Assembly: GCA_963556195.1 (NCBI GenBank)
Contig: CAUVYP010000589.1
Span: 1 to 64,000, forward strand
Direction of reading: 5' to 3'
DNA length: 64,000 bases
Origin: Sepiola atlantica
Taxonomy: Eukaryota; Mollusca; Cephalopoda; Sepiida; Sepiolidae
The number at the start of each line of letters is the position of its first letter. The first letter of the stretch is position 1. A model generated the notes under the pieces. It did no database searches. It saw only the letters and a program-made list of their open reading frames with translations, and had not been told where the DNA came from. A program made the translations under genes and the position numbers. Positions 1 through 10,602 of the stretch are shown here, piece by piece.

Positions 1-186
1 GCGCGTTTTAAAGTTGATATCGCTTTTGTTTATAACTTCCACATTTATTCGAATTGTGCAACGAAACTTTGCACAGATTAGCGGAGTCACATTTTCTACT
101 GAAGTACCAAGTTTCAGAAGTGCAGCTCTTGTACTGCCGGAGATATGTCGATACAAACTTAATACGCAAACTATCAACAAAATTTA
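1..186 (+). repeat. Tail end of an HOR unit (single I monomer)
   Basis: A-type box with the I tail. It carries a private cttaatacg for ctgaatacg. It closes a unit whose start lies left of the window. Confidence 0.85.
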
Positions 187-372
187 GTGCGATTTAAAGT
201 TGATATCGCTTTTGTTTATAACTTCACCATTCTTTTGAATTGTGCAACGAAACTTTGCAGAGATAAGCGGAGTCACATGCTCTACTGAAGTACCAAGTTT
301 CAGAAGTGCAGCTCTTTTACTGCCGGAGATATGTCGATACAAACTGAATACGCAAAACATCAACAAAATTTA
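187..372 (+). repeat. Class H monomer, representative copy
   Basis: Begins gtgcgatttaaag (positions 2 and 6 changed), has ttcaccattcttttgaattg near 37-56, box gcagagataagcgg then gagtcacatgctc, and usually cttttactg at 128-136. Full H copies start at 187, 1303, 7441, 8557, 10603, 12649, 13579, 14323, 16555, 18601, 20833, 22693, 24739, 26599, 28273, 30319 and 62127. The copy at 1303 has cttgtactg, so its 3' part looks converted to A type. Confidence 0.93.
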
Positions 373-612
373 GCGCGTTTTAAAGTGGATATCGCTTTTG
401 TTTATAACTTCCACATTTATTCGAATTGTGCAACGAAACTTTGCAGACCGTCGCGGAGACACACGTTCTACTGAAGTACCAAGTTTCAGAAGTGCAGCTC
501 TTGTACTGCGGGAGATATGTCGATACAAACTGAATACGCAAAACATCAACAAAATTTAGCGCGTTTTAAAGTTGATATCGCTTTTGTTTATAACTTCCAC
601 ATTTATTCGAAT

Positions 613-633
613 TGTGCAACGAAACTTTGCACA
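613..633. other. 7-bp inverted repeat (dyad), representative copy
   Basis: TGTGCAA at 613-619 and TTGCACA at 627-633 are perfect reverse complements separated by a 7-nt loop (cgaaact). The same dyad lies at monomer positions 55-75 in nearly all A, A', G, T and V monomers. In H, H', K, K' and R the change c74g leaves only TGCAA/TTGCA (5 bp). Short dyads that can extrude as hairpins are a known enrichment at centromeres lacking CENP-B boxes. A role here is inference. Confidence 0.85.
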
Positions 634-654
634 GATTAGCGGAGTCACATTTTC
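631..654 (+). other. Hypervariable class-defining box (monomer positions 73-96), representative copy
   Basis: Most differences between monomer classes lie in this 24-bp box, while the following 70 bp are nearly invariant. Inside the box GCGGA (monomer positions 81-85) is kept in every class; the only break I saw is gccga at 59151-59336 and gcaga at 32365-32550. The box begins inside the right arm of the dyad. It could be a protein-binding site with alternative forms, or simply the diagnostic part of old, diverged monomer lineages. Confidence 0.8.
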
Positions 655-1116
655 TACTGAAGTACCAAGTTTCAGAAGTGCAGCTCTTGTACTGCCGGAG
701 ATATGTCGATACAAACTGAATACGCAAAACATCAACAAAATTTAGCGCGTTTTAAAGTTGATATCGCTTTTGTTTATAACTTCCACATTTATTCGAATTG
801 TGCAACGAAACTTTGCACAGATTAGCGGAGTCACATTTTCTACTGAAGTACCAAGTTTCAGAAGTGCAGCTCTTGTACTGCCGGAGATATGTCGATACAA
901 ACTGAATACGCAAAACATCAACAAAATTTAGCGCGTTTTAAAGTTGATATCGCTTTTGTTTATAACTTCCACATTTATTCGAATTGTGCAACGAAACTTT
1001 GCAGACAGTCGCGGATAGACCTTTTCTACTGAAGTACCAAGTTTCAGAAGTGCAGCTCTTGTACTGCCGGAGATATGTCGATACAAACTGAATACGCAAA
1101 ACATCAACAAAATTTA

Positions 1117-1302
1117 GCGCGTTTTAAAGTTGATATCGCTTTTGTTTATAACTTCCACATTTATTCGAATTGTGCAACGAAACTTTGCACAGATTAGCGG
1201 AGTCACATTTTCTACTGAAGTACCAAGTTTCAGAAGTGCAGCTCTTGTACTGCCGGAGATATGTCGATACAAACTGAATACGCAAACTATCAACAAAATT
1301 TA
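1117..1302 (+). repeat. Class I monomer (tail variant preceding H), representative copy
   Basis: An A-type monomer whose end reads cgcaaactatcaac instead of cgcaaaacatcaac (positions 171-172). All 34 I-tails in the window lie directly before an H or H' monomer. At 44456-44641 and 54129-54314 the tail is attached to a K' monomer instead of A, so the tail belongs with the following H block rather than with its own monomer. Other odd hosts: 30133 carries 'a' at position 95 and 13393 reads actataaac. Confidence 0.92.
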
Positions 1303-1488
1303 GTGCGATTTAAAGTTGATATCGCTTTTGTTTATAACTTCACCATTCTTTTGAATTGTGCAACGAAACTTTGCAGAGATAAGCGGAGTCACATGCTCTA
1401 CTGAAGTACCAAGTTTCAGAAGTGCAGCTCTTGTACTGCCGGAGATATGTCGATACAAACTGAATACGCAAAACATCAACAAAATTTA

Positions 1489-1674
1489 GCGCGTTTTAAA
1501 GTGGATATCGCTTTTGTTTATAACTTCCACATTTATTCGAATTGTGCAACGAAACTTTGCAGACCGTCGCGGAGACACACGTTCTACTGAAGTACCAAGT
1601 TTCAGAAGTGCAGCTCTTGTACTGCCGGAGATATGTCGATACAAACTGAATACGCAAAACATCAACAAAATTTA
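1489..1674 (+). repeat. Class R monomer, representative copy
   Basis: Has gtggat at 13-18 and the box gcagaccgtcgcgg followed by agacacacgttctac. Sixteen copies, each 186 bp after an H start: 373, 1489, 7627, 8743, 10789, 12835, 14509, 16741, 18787, 21019, 22879, 24925, 26785, 28459, 30505, 62313. The copies at 21019 and 24925 share ggatacc for ggatatc. This fits their lying in a duplicated block. Confidence 0.93.
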
Positions 1675-2046
1675 GCGCGTTTTAAAGTTGATATCGCTTT
1701 TGTTTATAACTTCCACATTTATTCGAATTGTGCAACGAAACTTTGCACAGATTAGCGGAGTCACATTTTCTACTGAAGTACCAAGTTTCAGAAGTGCAGC
1801 TCTTGTACTGCCGGAGATATGTCGATACAAACTGAATACGCAAAACATCAACAAAATTTAGCGCGTTTTAAAGTTGATATCGCTTTTGTTTATAACTTCC
1901 ACATTTATTCGAATTGTGCAACGAAACTTTGCACAGATTAGCGGAGTCACATTTTCTACTGAAGTACCAAGTTTCAGAAGTGCAGCTCTTGTACTGCCGG
2001 AGATATGTCGATACAAACTGAATACGCAAAACATCAACAAAATTTA

Positions 2047-2232
2047 GCGCGTTTTAAAGTTGATATCGCTTTTGTTTATAACTTCCACATTTATTCGAAT
2101 TGTGCAACGAAACTTTGCAGACAGTCGCGGATAGGCCTTTTCTACTGAAGTACCAAGTTTCAGAAGTGCAGCTCTTGTACTGCCGGAGATATGTCGATAC
2201 AAACTGAATACGCAAAACATCAACAAAATTTA
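2047..2232 (+). repeat. Class K monomer, representative copy
   Basis: A-type ends with the box gcagacagtcgcgg followed by ataggccttttctac. I count 22 non-chimeric copies: 931 (atagacc), 2047, 3721, 4093, 5395, 6511, 15253, 17299, 19531, 21577, 25483, 29017, 31993, 32179, 43340, 53757, 55059, 55989, 56733, 57105, 58593, 59709. Copies at 17299 and 31993 share ctactaaagtacc; 56733 and 57105 share ataggcttttt. Confidence 0.92.
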
Positions 2233-2418
2233 GCGCGTTTTAAAGTTGATATCGCTTTTGTTTATAACTTCCACATTTATTCGAATTGTGCAACGAAACT
2301 TTGCACAGATTAGCGGAGTCACATTTTCTACTGAAGTACCAAGTTTCAGAAGTGCAGCTCTTGTACTGCCGGAGATATGTCGATACAAACTGAATACGCA
2401 AAACATCAACAAAATTTA

Positions 2419-2604
2419 GCGCGTTTTAAAGTTGATATCGCTTTTGTTTATAACTTCCACATTTATTCGAATTGTGCAACGAAACTTTGCACAGATTAGC
2501 GGAGTCACATTTTCTACTGAAGCACCAAGTTTCAGAAGTGCAGCTCTTGTACTGCCGGAGATATGTCGATACAAACTGAATACGCAAAACATCAACAAAA
2601 TTTA
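2419..2604 (+). repeat. Class A' monomer (gcacc variant), representative copy
   Basis: An A monomer with gaagcacc for gaagtacc near position 105. Eighteen copies, all in domain 1. Sub-variants mark HOR slots: gcacaaag at 8185, 9301, 11347; gcacccag at 9487, 11533, 15439, 19717, 23809; gcaccaagtgtcag at 17671, 21949, 25855. Plain gcaccaag is at 2419, 2791, 4465, 5767, 23437, 27343, 29389. Confidence 0.88.
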
Positions 2605-4092
2605 GCGCGTTTTAAAGTTGATATCGCTTTTGTTTATAACTTCCACATTTATTCGAATTGTGCAACGAAACTTTGCACAGATTAGCGGAGTCACATTTTC
2701 TACTGAAGTACCAAGTTTCAGAAGTGCAGCTCTTGTACTGCCGGAGATATGTCGATACAAACTGAATACGCAAAACATCAACAAAATTTAGCGCGTTTTA
2801 AAGTTGATATCGCTTTTGTTTATAACTTCCACATTTATTCGAATTGTGCAACGAAACTTTGCACAGATTAGCGGAGTCACATTTTCTACTGAAGCACCAA
2901 GTTTCAGAAGTGCAGCTCTTGTACTGCCGGAGATATGTCGATACAAACTGAATACGCAAAACATCAACAAAATTTAGCGCGTTTTAAAGTTGATATCGCT
3001 TTTGTTTATAACTTCCACATTTATTCGAATTGTGCAACGAAACTTTGCACAGATTAGCGGAGTCACATTTTCTACTGAAGTACCAAGTTTCAGAAGTGCA
3101 GCTCTTGTACTGCCGGAGATATGTCGATACAAACTGAATACGCAAAACATCAACAAAATTTAGCGCGTTTTAAAGTTGATATCGCTTTTGTTTATAACTT
3201 CCACATTTATTCGAATTGTGCAACGAAACTTTGCACAGATTAGCGGAGTCACATTTTCTACTGAAGTACCAAGTTTCAGAAGTGCAGCTCTTGTACTGCC
3301 GGAGATATGTCGATACAAACTGAATACGCAAAACATCAACAAAATTTAGCGCGTTTTAAAGTTGATATCGCTTTTGTTTATAACTTCCACATTTATTCGA
3401 ATTGTGCAACGAAACTTTGCACAGATTAGCGGAGTCACATTTTCTACTGAAGTACCAAGTTTCAGAAGTGCAGCTCTTGTACTGCCGGAGATATGTCGAT
3501 ACAAACTGAATACGCAAAACATCAACAAAATTTAGCGCGTTTTAAAGTTGATATCGCTTTTGTTTATAACTTCCACATTTATTCGAATTGTGCAACGAAA
3601 CTTTGCACAGATTAGCGGAGTCACATTTTCTACTGAAGTACCAAGTTTCAGAAGTGCAGCTCTTGTACTGCCGGAGATATGTCGATACAAACTGAATACG
3701 CAAAACATCAACAAAATTTAGCGCGTTTTAAAGTTGATATCGCTTTTGTTTATAACTTCCACATTTATTCGAATTGTGCAACGAAACTTTGCAGACAGTC
3801 GCGGATAGGCCTTTTCTACTGAAGTACCAAGTTTCAGAAGTGCAGCTCTTGTACTGCCGGAGATATGTCGATACAAACTGAATACGCAAAACATCAACAA
3901 AATTTAGCGCGTTTTAAAGTTGATATCGCTTTTGTTTATAACTTCCACATTTATTCGAATTGTGCAACGAAACTTTGCACAGATTAGCGGAGTCACATTT
4001 TCTACTGAAGTACCAAGTTTCAGAAGTGCAGCTCTTGTACTGCCGGAGATATGTCGATACAAACTGAATACGCAAAACATCAACTAAATTTA

Positions 4093-6696
4093 GCGCGTTT
4101 TAAAGTTGATATCGCTTTTGTTTATAACTTCCACATTTATTCGAATTGTGCAACGAAACTTTGCAGACAGTCGCGGATAGGCCTTTTCTACTGAAGTACC
4201 AAGTTTCAGAAGTGCAGCTCTTGTACTGCCGGAGATATGTCGATACAAACTGAATACGCAAAACATCAACAAAATTTAGCGCGTTTTAAAGTTGATATCG
4301 CTTTTGTTTATAACTTCCACATTTATTCGAATTGTGCAACGAAACTTTGCACAGATTAGCGGAGTCACATTTTCTACTGAAGTACCAAGTTTCAGAAGTG
4401 CAGCTCTTGTACTGCCGGAGATATGTCGATACAAACTGAATACGCAAAACATCAACAAAATTTAGCGCGTTTTAAAGTTGATATCGCTTTTGTTTATAAC
4501 TTCCACATTTATTCGAATTGTGCAACGAAACTTTGCACAGATTAGCGGAGTCACATTTTCTACTGAAGCACCAAGTTTCAGAAGTGCAGCTCTTGTACTG
4601 CCGGAGATATGTCGATACAAACTGAATACGCAAAACATCAACAAAATTTAGCGCGTTTTAAAGTTGATATCGCTTTTGTTTATAACTTCCACATTTATTC
4701 GAATTGTGCAACGAAACTTTGCACAGATTAGCGGAGTCACATTTTCTACTGAAGTACCAAGTTTCAGAAGTGCAGCTCTTGTACTGCCGGAGATATGTCG
4801 ATACAAACTGAATACGCAAAACATCAACAAAATTTAGCGCGTTTTAAAGTTGATATCGCTTTTGTTTATAACTTCCACATTTATTCGAATTGTGCAACGA
4901 AACTTTGCACAGATTAGCGGAGTCACATTTCCTACTGAAGTACCAAGTTTCAGAAGTGCAGCTCTTGTACTGCCGGAGATATGTCGATACAAACTGAATA
5001 CGCAAAACATCAACAAAATTTAGCGCGTTTTAAAGTTGATATCGCTTTTGTTTATAACTTCCACATTTATTCGAATTGTGCAACGAAACTTTGCACAGAT
5101 TAGCGGAGTCACATTTTCTACTGAAGTACCAAGTTTCAGAAGTGCAGCTCTTGTACTGCCGGAGATATGTCGATACAAACTGAATACGCAAAACATCAAC
5201 AAAATTTAGCGCGTTTTAAAGTTGATATCGCTTTTGTTTATAACTTCCACATTTATTCGAATTGTGCAACGAAACTTTGCACAGATTAGCGGAGTCACAT
5301 TTCCTACTGAAGTACCAAGTTTCAGAAGTGCAGCTCTTGTACTGCCGGAGATATGTCGATACAAACTGAATACGCAAAACATCAACTAAATTTAGCGCGT
5401 TTTAAAGTTGATATCGCTTTTGTTTATAACTTCCACATTTATTCGAATTGTGCAACGAAACTTTGCAGACAGTCGCGGATAGGCCTTTTCTACTGAAGTA
5501 CCAAGTTTCAGAAGTGCAGCTCTTGTACTGCCGGAGATATGTCGATACAAACTGAATACGCAAAACATCAACAAAATTTAGCGCGTTTTAAAGTTGATAT
5601 CGCTTTTGTTTATAACTTCCACATTTATTCGAATTGTGCAACGAGACTTTGCACAGATTAGCGGAGTCACATTTTCTACTGAAGTACCAAGTTTCAGAAG
5701 TGCAGCTCTTGTACTGCCGGAGATATGTCGATACAAACTGAATACGCAAAACATCAACAAAATTTAGCGCGTTTTAAAGTTGATATCGCTTTTGTTTATA
5801 ACTTCCACATTTATTCGAATTGTGCAACGAAACTTTGCACAGATTAGCGGAGTCACATTTTCTACTGAAGCACCAAGTTTCAGAAGTGCAGCTCTTGTAC
5901 TGCCGGAGATATGTCGATACAAACTGAATACGCAAAACATCAACAAAATTTAGCGCGTTTTAAAGTTGATATCGCTTTTGTTTATAACTTCCACATTTAT
6001 TCGAATTGTGCAACGAAACTTTGCACAGATTAGCGGAGTCACATTTTCTACTGAAGTACCAAGTTTCAGAAGTGCAGCTCTTGTACTGCCGGAGATATGT
6101 CGATACAAACTGAATACGCAAAACATCAACAAAATTTAGCGCGTTTTAAAGTTGATATCGCTTTTGTTTATAACTTCCACATTTATTCGAATTGTGCAAC
6201 GAAACTTTGCACAGATTAGCGGAGTCACATTTCCTACTGAAGTACCAAGTTTCAGAAGTGCAGCTCTTGTACTGCCGGAGATATGTCGATACAAACTGAA
6301 TACGCAAAACATCAACAAAATTTAGCGCGTTTTAAAGTTGATATCGCTTTTGTTTATAACTTCCACATTTATTCGAATTGTGCAACGAAACTTTGCACAG
6401 ATTAGCGGAGTCGCATTTTCTACTGAAGTACCAAGTTTCAGAAGTGCAGCTCTTGTACTGCCGGAGATATGTCGATACAAACTGAATACGCAAAACATCA
6501 ACAAAATTTAGCGCGTTTTAAAGTTGATATCGCTTTTGTTTATAACTTCCACATTTATTCGAATTGTGCAACGAAACTTTGCAGACAGTCGCGGATAGGC
6601 CTTTTCTACTGAAGTACCAAGTTTCAGAAGTGCAGCTCTTGTACTGCCGGAGATATGTCGATACAAACTGAATACGCAAAACATCAACAAAATTTA
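4093..6696 (+). repeat. 7-monomer (1302-bp) tandem duplication
   Basis: 4093-5394 reads K A A' A G A G and 5395-6696 reads K A A' A G A K. Each copy is preceded by a monomer with the rare caactaaattta end (3907-4092 and 5209-5394), supporting a true 1302-bp duplication rather than chance order. Confidence 0.82.
4837..5022 (+). repeat. Class G monomer (position 95 = c), representative copy
   Basis: An A monomer with acatttcctac for acattttctac. I count 34 copies across all three domains. In domain 2 it is the usual monomer after H'. Copies at 41480, 50409 and 51339 also carry the H-type cttttactg at 128-136, so they look like G/H conversion products. Confidence 0.9.
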
Positions 6697-7440
6697 GCGC
6701 GTTTTAAAGTTGATATCGCTTTTGTTTATAACTTCCACATTTATTCGAATTGTGCAACGAAACTTTGCACAGATTAGCGGAGTCACATTTCCTACTGAAG
6801 TACCAAGTTTCAGAAGTGCAGCTCTTGTACTGCCGGAGATATTTCGATACAAACTGAATACGCAAAACATCAACAAAATTTAGCGCGTTTTAAAGTTGAT
6901 ATCGCTTTTGTTTATAACTTCCACATTTATTCGAATTGTGCAACGAAACTTTGCACAGATTAGCGGAGTCACATTTTCTACTGAAGTACCAAGTTTCAGA
7001 AGTGCAGCTCTTGTACTGCCGGAGATATGTCGATACAAACTGAATACGCAAAACATCAACAAAATTTAGCGCGTTTTAAAGTTGATATCGCTTTTGTTTA
7101 TAACTTCCACATTTATTCGAATTGTGCAACGAAACTTTGCACAGATTAGCGGAGTCACATTTCCTACTGAAGTACCAAGTTTCAGAAGTGCAGCTCTTGT
7201 ACTGCCGGAGATATGTCGATACAAACTGAATACGCAAAACATCAACAAAATTTAGCGCGTTTTAAAGTTGATATCGCTTTTGTTTATAACTTCCACATTT
7301 ATTCGAATTGTGCAACGAAACTTTGCACAGATTAGCGGAGTCACATTTTCTACTGAAGTACCAAGTTTCAGAAGTGCAGCTCTTGTACTGCCGGAGATAT
7401 GTCGATACAAACTGAATACGCAAACTATCAACAAAATTTA

Positions 7441-8556
7441 GTGCGATTTAAAGTTGATATCGCTTTTGTTTATAACTTCACCATTCTTTTGAATTGTGCA
7501 ACGAAACTTTGCAGAGATAAGCGGAGTCACATGCTCTACTGAAGTACCAAGTTTCAGAAGTGCAGCTCTTTTACTGCCGGAGATATGTCGATACAAACTG
7601 AATACGCAAAACATCAACAAAATTTAGCGCGTTTTAAAGTGGATATCGCTTTTGTTTATAACTTCCACATTTATTCGAATTGTGCAACGAAACTTTGCAG
7701 ACCGTCGCGGAGACACACGTTCTACTGAAGTACCAAGTTTCAGAAGTGCAGCTCTTGTACTGCCGGAGATATGTCGATACAAACTGAATACGCAAAACAT
7801 CAACAAAATTTAGCGCGTTTTAAAGTTGATATCGCTTTTGTTTATAACTTCAACATTTATTCGAATTGTGCAACGAAACTTTGCACAGATTAGCGGAGTC
7901 ACATTTTCTACTGAAGTACCAAGTTTCAGAAGTGCAGCTCTTGTACTGCCGGAGATATGTCGATACAAACTGAATACGCAAAACATCAACAAAATTTAGC
8001 GCGTTTTAAAGTTGATATCGCTTTTGTTTATAACTTCCACATTTATTCGAATTGTGCAACGAAACTTTGCACAGATTAGCGGAGTCACATTTTCTACTGA
8101 AGTACCAAGTTTCAGAAGTGCAGCTCTTGTACTGCCGGAGATATGTCGATACAAACTGAATACGCAAAACATCAACAAAATTTAGCGCGTTTTAAAGTTG
8201 ATATCGCTTTTGTTTATAACTTCCACATTTATTCGAATTGTGCAACGAAACTTTGCACAGATTAGCGGAGTCACATTTTCTACTGAAGCACAAAGTTTCA
8301 GAAGTGCAGCTCTTGTACTGCCGGAGATATGTCGATACAAACTGAATACGCAAAACATCAACAAAATATAGCGCGTTTTAAAGTTGATATCGCTTTTGTT
8401 TATAACTTCCACATTTATTCGAATTGTGCAACGAAACTTTGCACAGATTAGCGGAGTCACATTTTCTACTGAAGTACCAAGTTTCAGAAGTGCAGCTCTT
8501 GTACTGCCGGAGATATGTCGATACAAACTGAATACGCAAACTATCAACAAAATTTA
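7441..8556 (+). repeat. HOR unit, 6-mer: H R A A A' I
   Basis: Same opening as the next two units, including ttcaac in the first A and gcacaaag with an aatata end in A'. It then jumps straight to I. Best read as an 11-mer that lost five monomers. Confidence 0.86.
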
Positions 8557-10602
8557 GTGCGATTTAAAGTTGATATCGCTTTTGTTTATAACTTCACCAT
8601 TCTTTTGAATTGTGCAACGAAACTTTGCAGAGATAAGCGGAGTCACATGCTCTACTGAAGTACCAAGTTTCAGAAGTGCAGCTCTTTTACTGCCGGAGAT
8701 ATGTCGATACAAACTGAATACGCAAAACATCAACAAAATTTAGCGCGTTTTAAAGTGGATATCGCTTTTGTTTATAACTTCCACATTTATTCGAATTGTG
8801 CAACGAAACTTTGCAGACCGTCGCGGAGACACACGTTCTACTGAAGTACCAAGTTTCAGAAGTGCAGCTCTTGTACTGCCGGAGATATGTCGATACAAAC
8901 TGAATACGCAAAACATCAACAAAATTTAGCGCGTTTTAAAGTTGATATCGCTTTTGTTTATAACTTCAACATTTATTCGAATTGTGCAACGAAACTTTGC
9001 ACAGATTAGCGGAGTCACATTTTCTACTGAAGTACCAAGTTTCAGAAGTGCAGCTCTTGTACTGCCGGAGATATGTCGATACAAACTGAATACGCAAAAC
9101 ATCAACAAAATTTAGCGCGTTTTAAAGTTGATATCGCTTTTGTTTATAACTTCCACATTTATTCGAATTGTGCAACGAAACTTTGCACAGATTAGCGGAG
9201 TCACATTTTCTACTGAAGTACCAAGTTTCAGAAGTGCAGCTCTTGTACTGCCGGAGATATGTCGATACAAACTGAATACGCAAAACATCAACAAAATTTA
9301 GCGCGTTTTAAAGTTGATATCGCTTTTGTTTATAACTTCCACATTTATTCGAATTGTGCAACGAAACTTTGCACAGATTAGCGGAGTCACATTTTCTACT
9401 GAAGCACAAAGTTTCAGAAGTGCAGCTCTTGTACTGCCGGAGATATGTCGATACAAACTGAATACGCAAAACATCAACAAAATATAGCGCGTTTTAAAGT
9501 TGATATCGCTTTTGTTTATAACTTCCACATTTATTCGAATTGTGCAACGAAACTTTGCACAGATTAGCGGAGTCACATTTTCTACTGAAGCACCCAGTTT
9601 CAGAAGTGCAGCTCTTGTACTGCCGGAGATATGTCGATACAAACTGAATACGCAAAACATCAACAAAATTTAGCGCGTTTTAAAGTTGATATCGCTTTTG
9701 TTTATAACTTCCACATTTATTCGAATTGTGCAACGAAACTTTGCACAGATTAGCGGAGTCACATTTTCTACTGAAGTACCAAGTTTCAGAAGTGCAGCTC
9801 TTGTACTGCCGGAGATATGTCGATACAAACTGAATACGCAAAACATCAACAAAATTTAGCGCGTTTTAAAGTTGATATCGCTTTTGTTTATAACTTCCAC
9901 ATTTATTCGAATTGTGCAACGAAACTTTGCACAGATTAGCGGAGTCACATTTCCTACTGAAGTACCAAGTTTCAGAAGTGCAGCTCTTGTACTGCCGGAG
10001 ATATGTCGATACAAACTGAATACGCAAAACATCAACAAAATTTAGCGCGTTTTAAAGTTGATATCGCTTTTGTTTATAACTTCCACATTTATTCGAATTG
10101 TGCAACGAAACTTTGCACAGATTAGCGGAGTCACATTTTCTACTGAAGTACCAAGTTTCAGAAGTGCAGCTCTTGTACTGCCGGAGATATGTCGATACAA
10201 ACTGAATACGCAAAACATCAACAAAATTTAGCGCGTTTTAAAGTTGATATCGCTTTTGTTTATAACTTCCACATTTATTCGAATTGTGCAACGAAACTTT
10301 GCACAGATTAGCGGAGTCACATTTTCTACTGAAGTACCAAGTTTCAGAAGTGCAGCTCTTGTACTGCCGGAGATATGTCGATACAAACTGAATACGCAAA
10401 ACATCAACAAAATTTAGCGCGTTTTAAAGTTGATATCGCTTTTGTTTATAACTTCCACATTTATTCGAATTGTGCAACGAAACTTTGCACAGATTAGCGG
10501 AGTCACATTTTCTACTGAAGTACCAAGTTTCAGAAGTGCAGCTCTTGTACTGCCGGAGATATGTCGATACAAACTGAATACGCAAACTATCAACAAAATT
10601 TA
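8557..10602 (+). repeat. HOR unit, 11-mer: H R A A A' A' A G A A I (copy 1)
   Basis: The two A' monomers are gcacaaag then gcacccag, joined by aatata. I saw no difference from the following unit by eye. Confidence 0.9.

Larger units (their letters stand above)
559..744 (+). repeat. Class A monomer (consensus), representative copy
   Basis: The commonest monomer. Its box (positions 71-99) reads gcacagatta, then gcggagtcac, then attttctac. It carries GATATC (positions 16-21), TTTAAA (7-12), TTCGAA (49-54) and nine CpG dinucleotides. C at position 74 completes the 7-bp dyad. A sub-variant with 'ttcaac' for 'ttccac' near position 41 (for example 7813, 8929, 10975, 14881, 16927, 19159, 21205, 25111) marks equivalent slots in successive HOR units. 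Another sub-variant ends caactaaattta (3907, 5209 in a G monomer, 31435, 41852, 51711). Confidence 0.95.
187..1302 (+). repeat. HOR unit, 6-mer: H R A A K I
   Basis: Matches the first five monomers of the next unit (1303-2232) in class order. R here has a private ctgcggg, and K has atagacc. Confidence 0.88.
1303..7440 (+). repeat. HOR unit, 33-mer, longest H-free run
   Basis: Order: H R A A K A A' A A' A A A A K A K A A' A G A G K A A' A G A K G A G I. After R at 1489, no H or I tail occurs until the I at 7255, about 5.6 kb. It contains an A-A' dimer repeat at 2233-2976 and a 7-mer repeat (4093-5394 against 5395-6696). Confidence 0.87.

Noticed and set aside
559..744. CENP-B box in the monomer
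   Set aside because: TTCG is present at positions 49-52, but the required A and CGGG do not follow at the right spacing on either strand. CGAA at 62-65 fails in the reverse sense too.
559..744. Internal sub-repeat structure of the 186-bp monomer
   Set aside because: Only weak resemblances such as gatatcg and gatatgtcg were seen. None is long enough to support an older, shorter unit by eye.
3907..4092. Apparent gaps in the repeat frame near 3907, 5209, 31435, 41852 and 51711
   Set aside because: These are full 186-bp monomers. A single change (caactaaattta) adds a stop and shortens the open frame; nothing is inserted or missing.
8182..8550. 122-residue reverse frames spanning two monomers (also at 9298, 11344, 15250, 17668, 19528, 23062, 23620, 26968, 29014, 34594, 44453)
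   Set aside because: They arise only where the stop at the monomer junction is mutated (aatata, aattaa or aatttt for aattta). They are read-throughs of repeat DNA, not genes.
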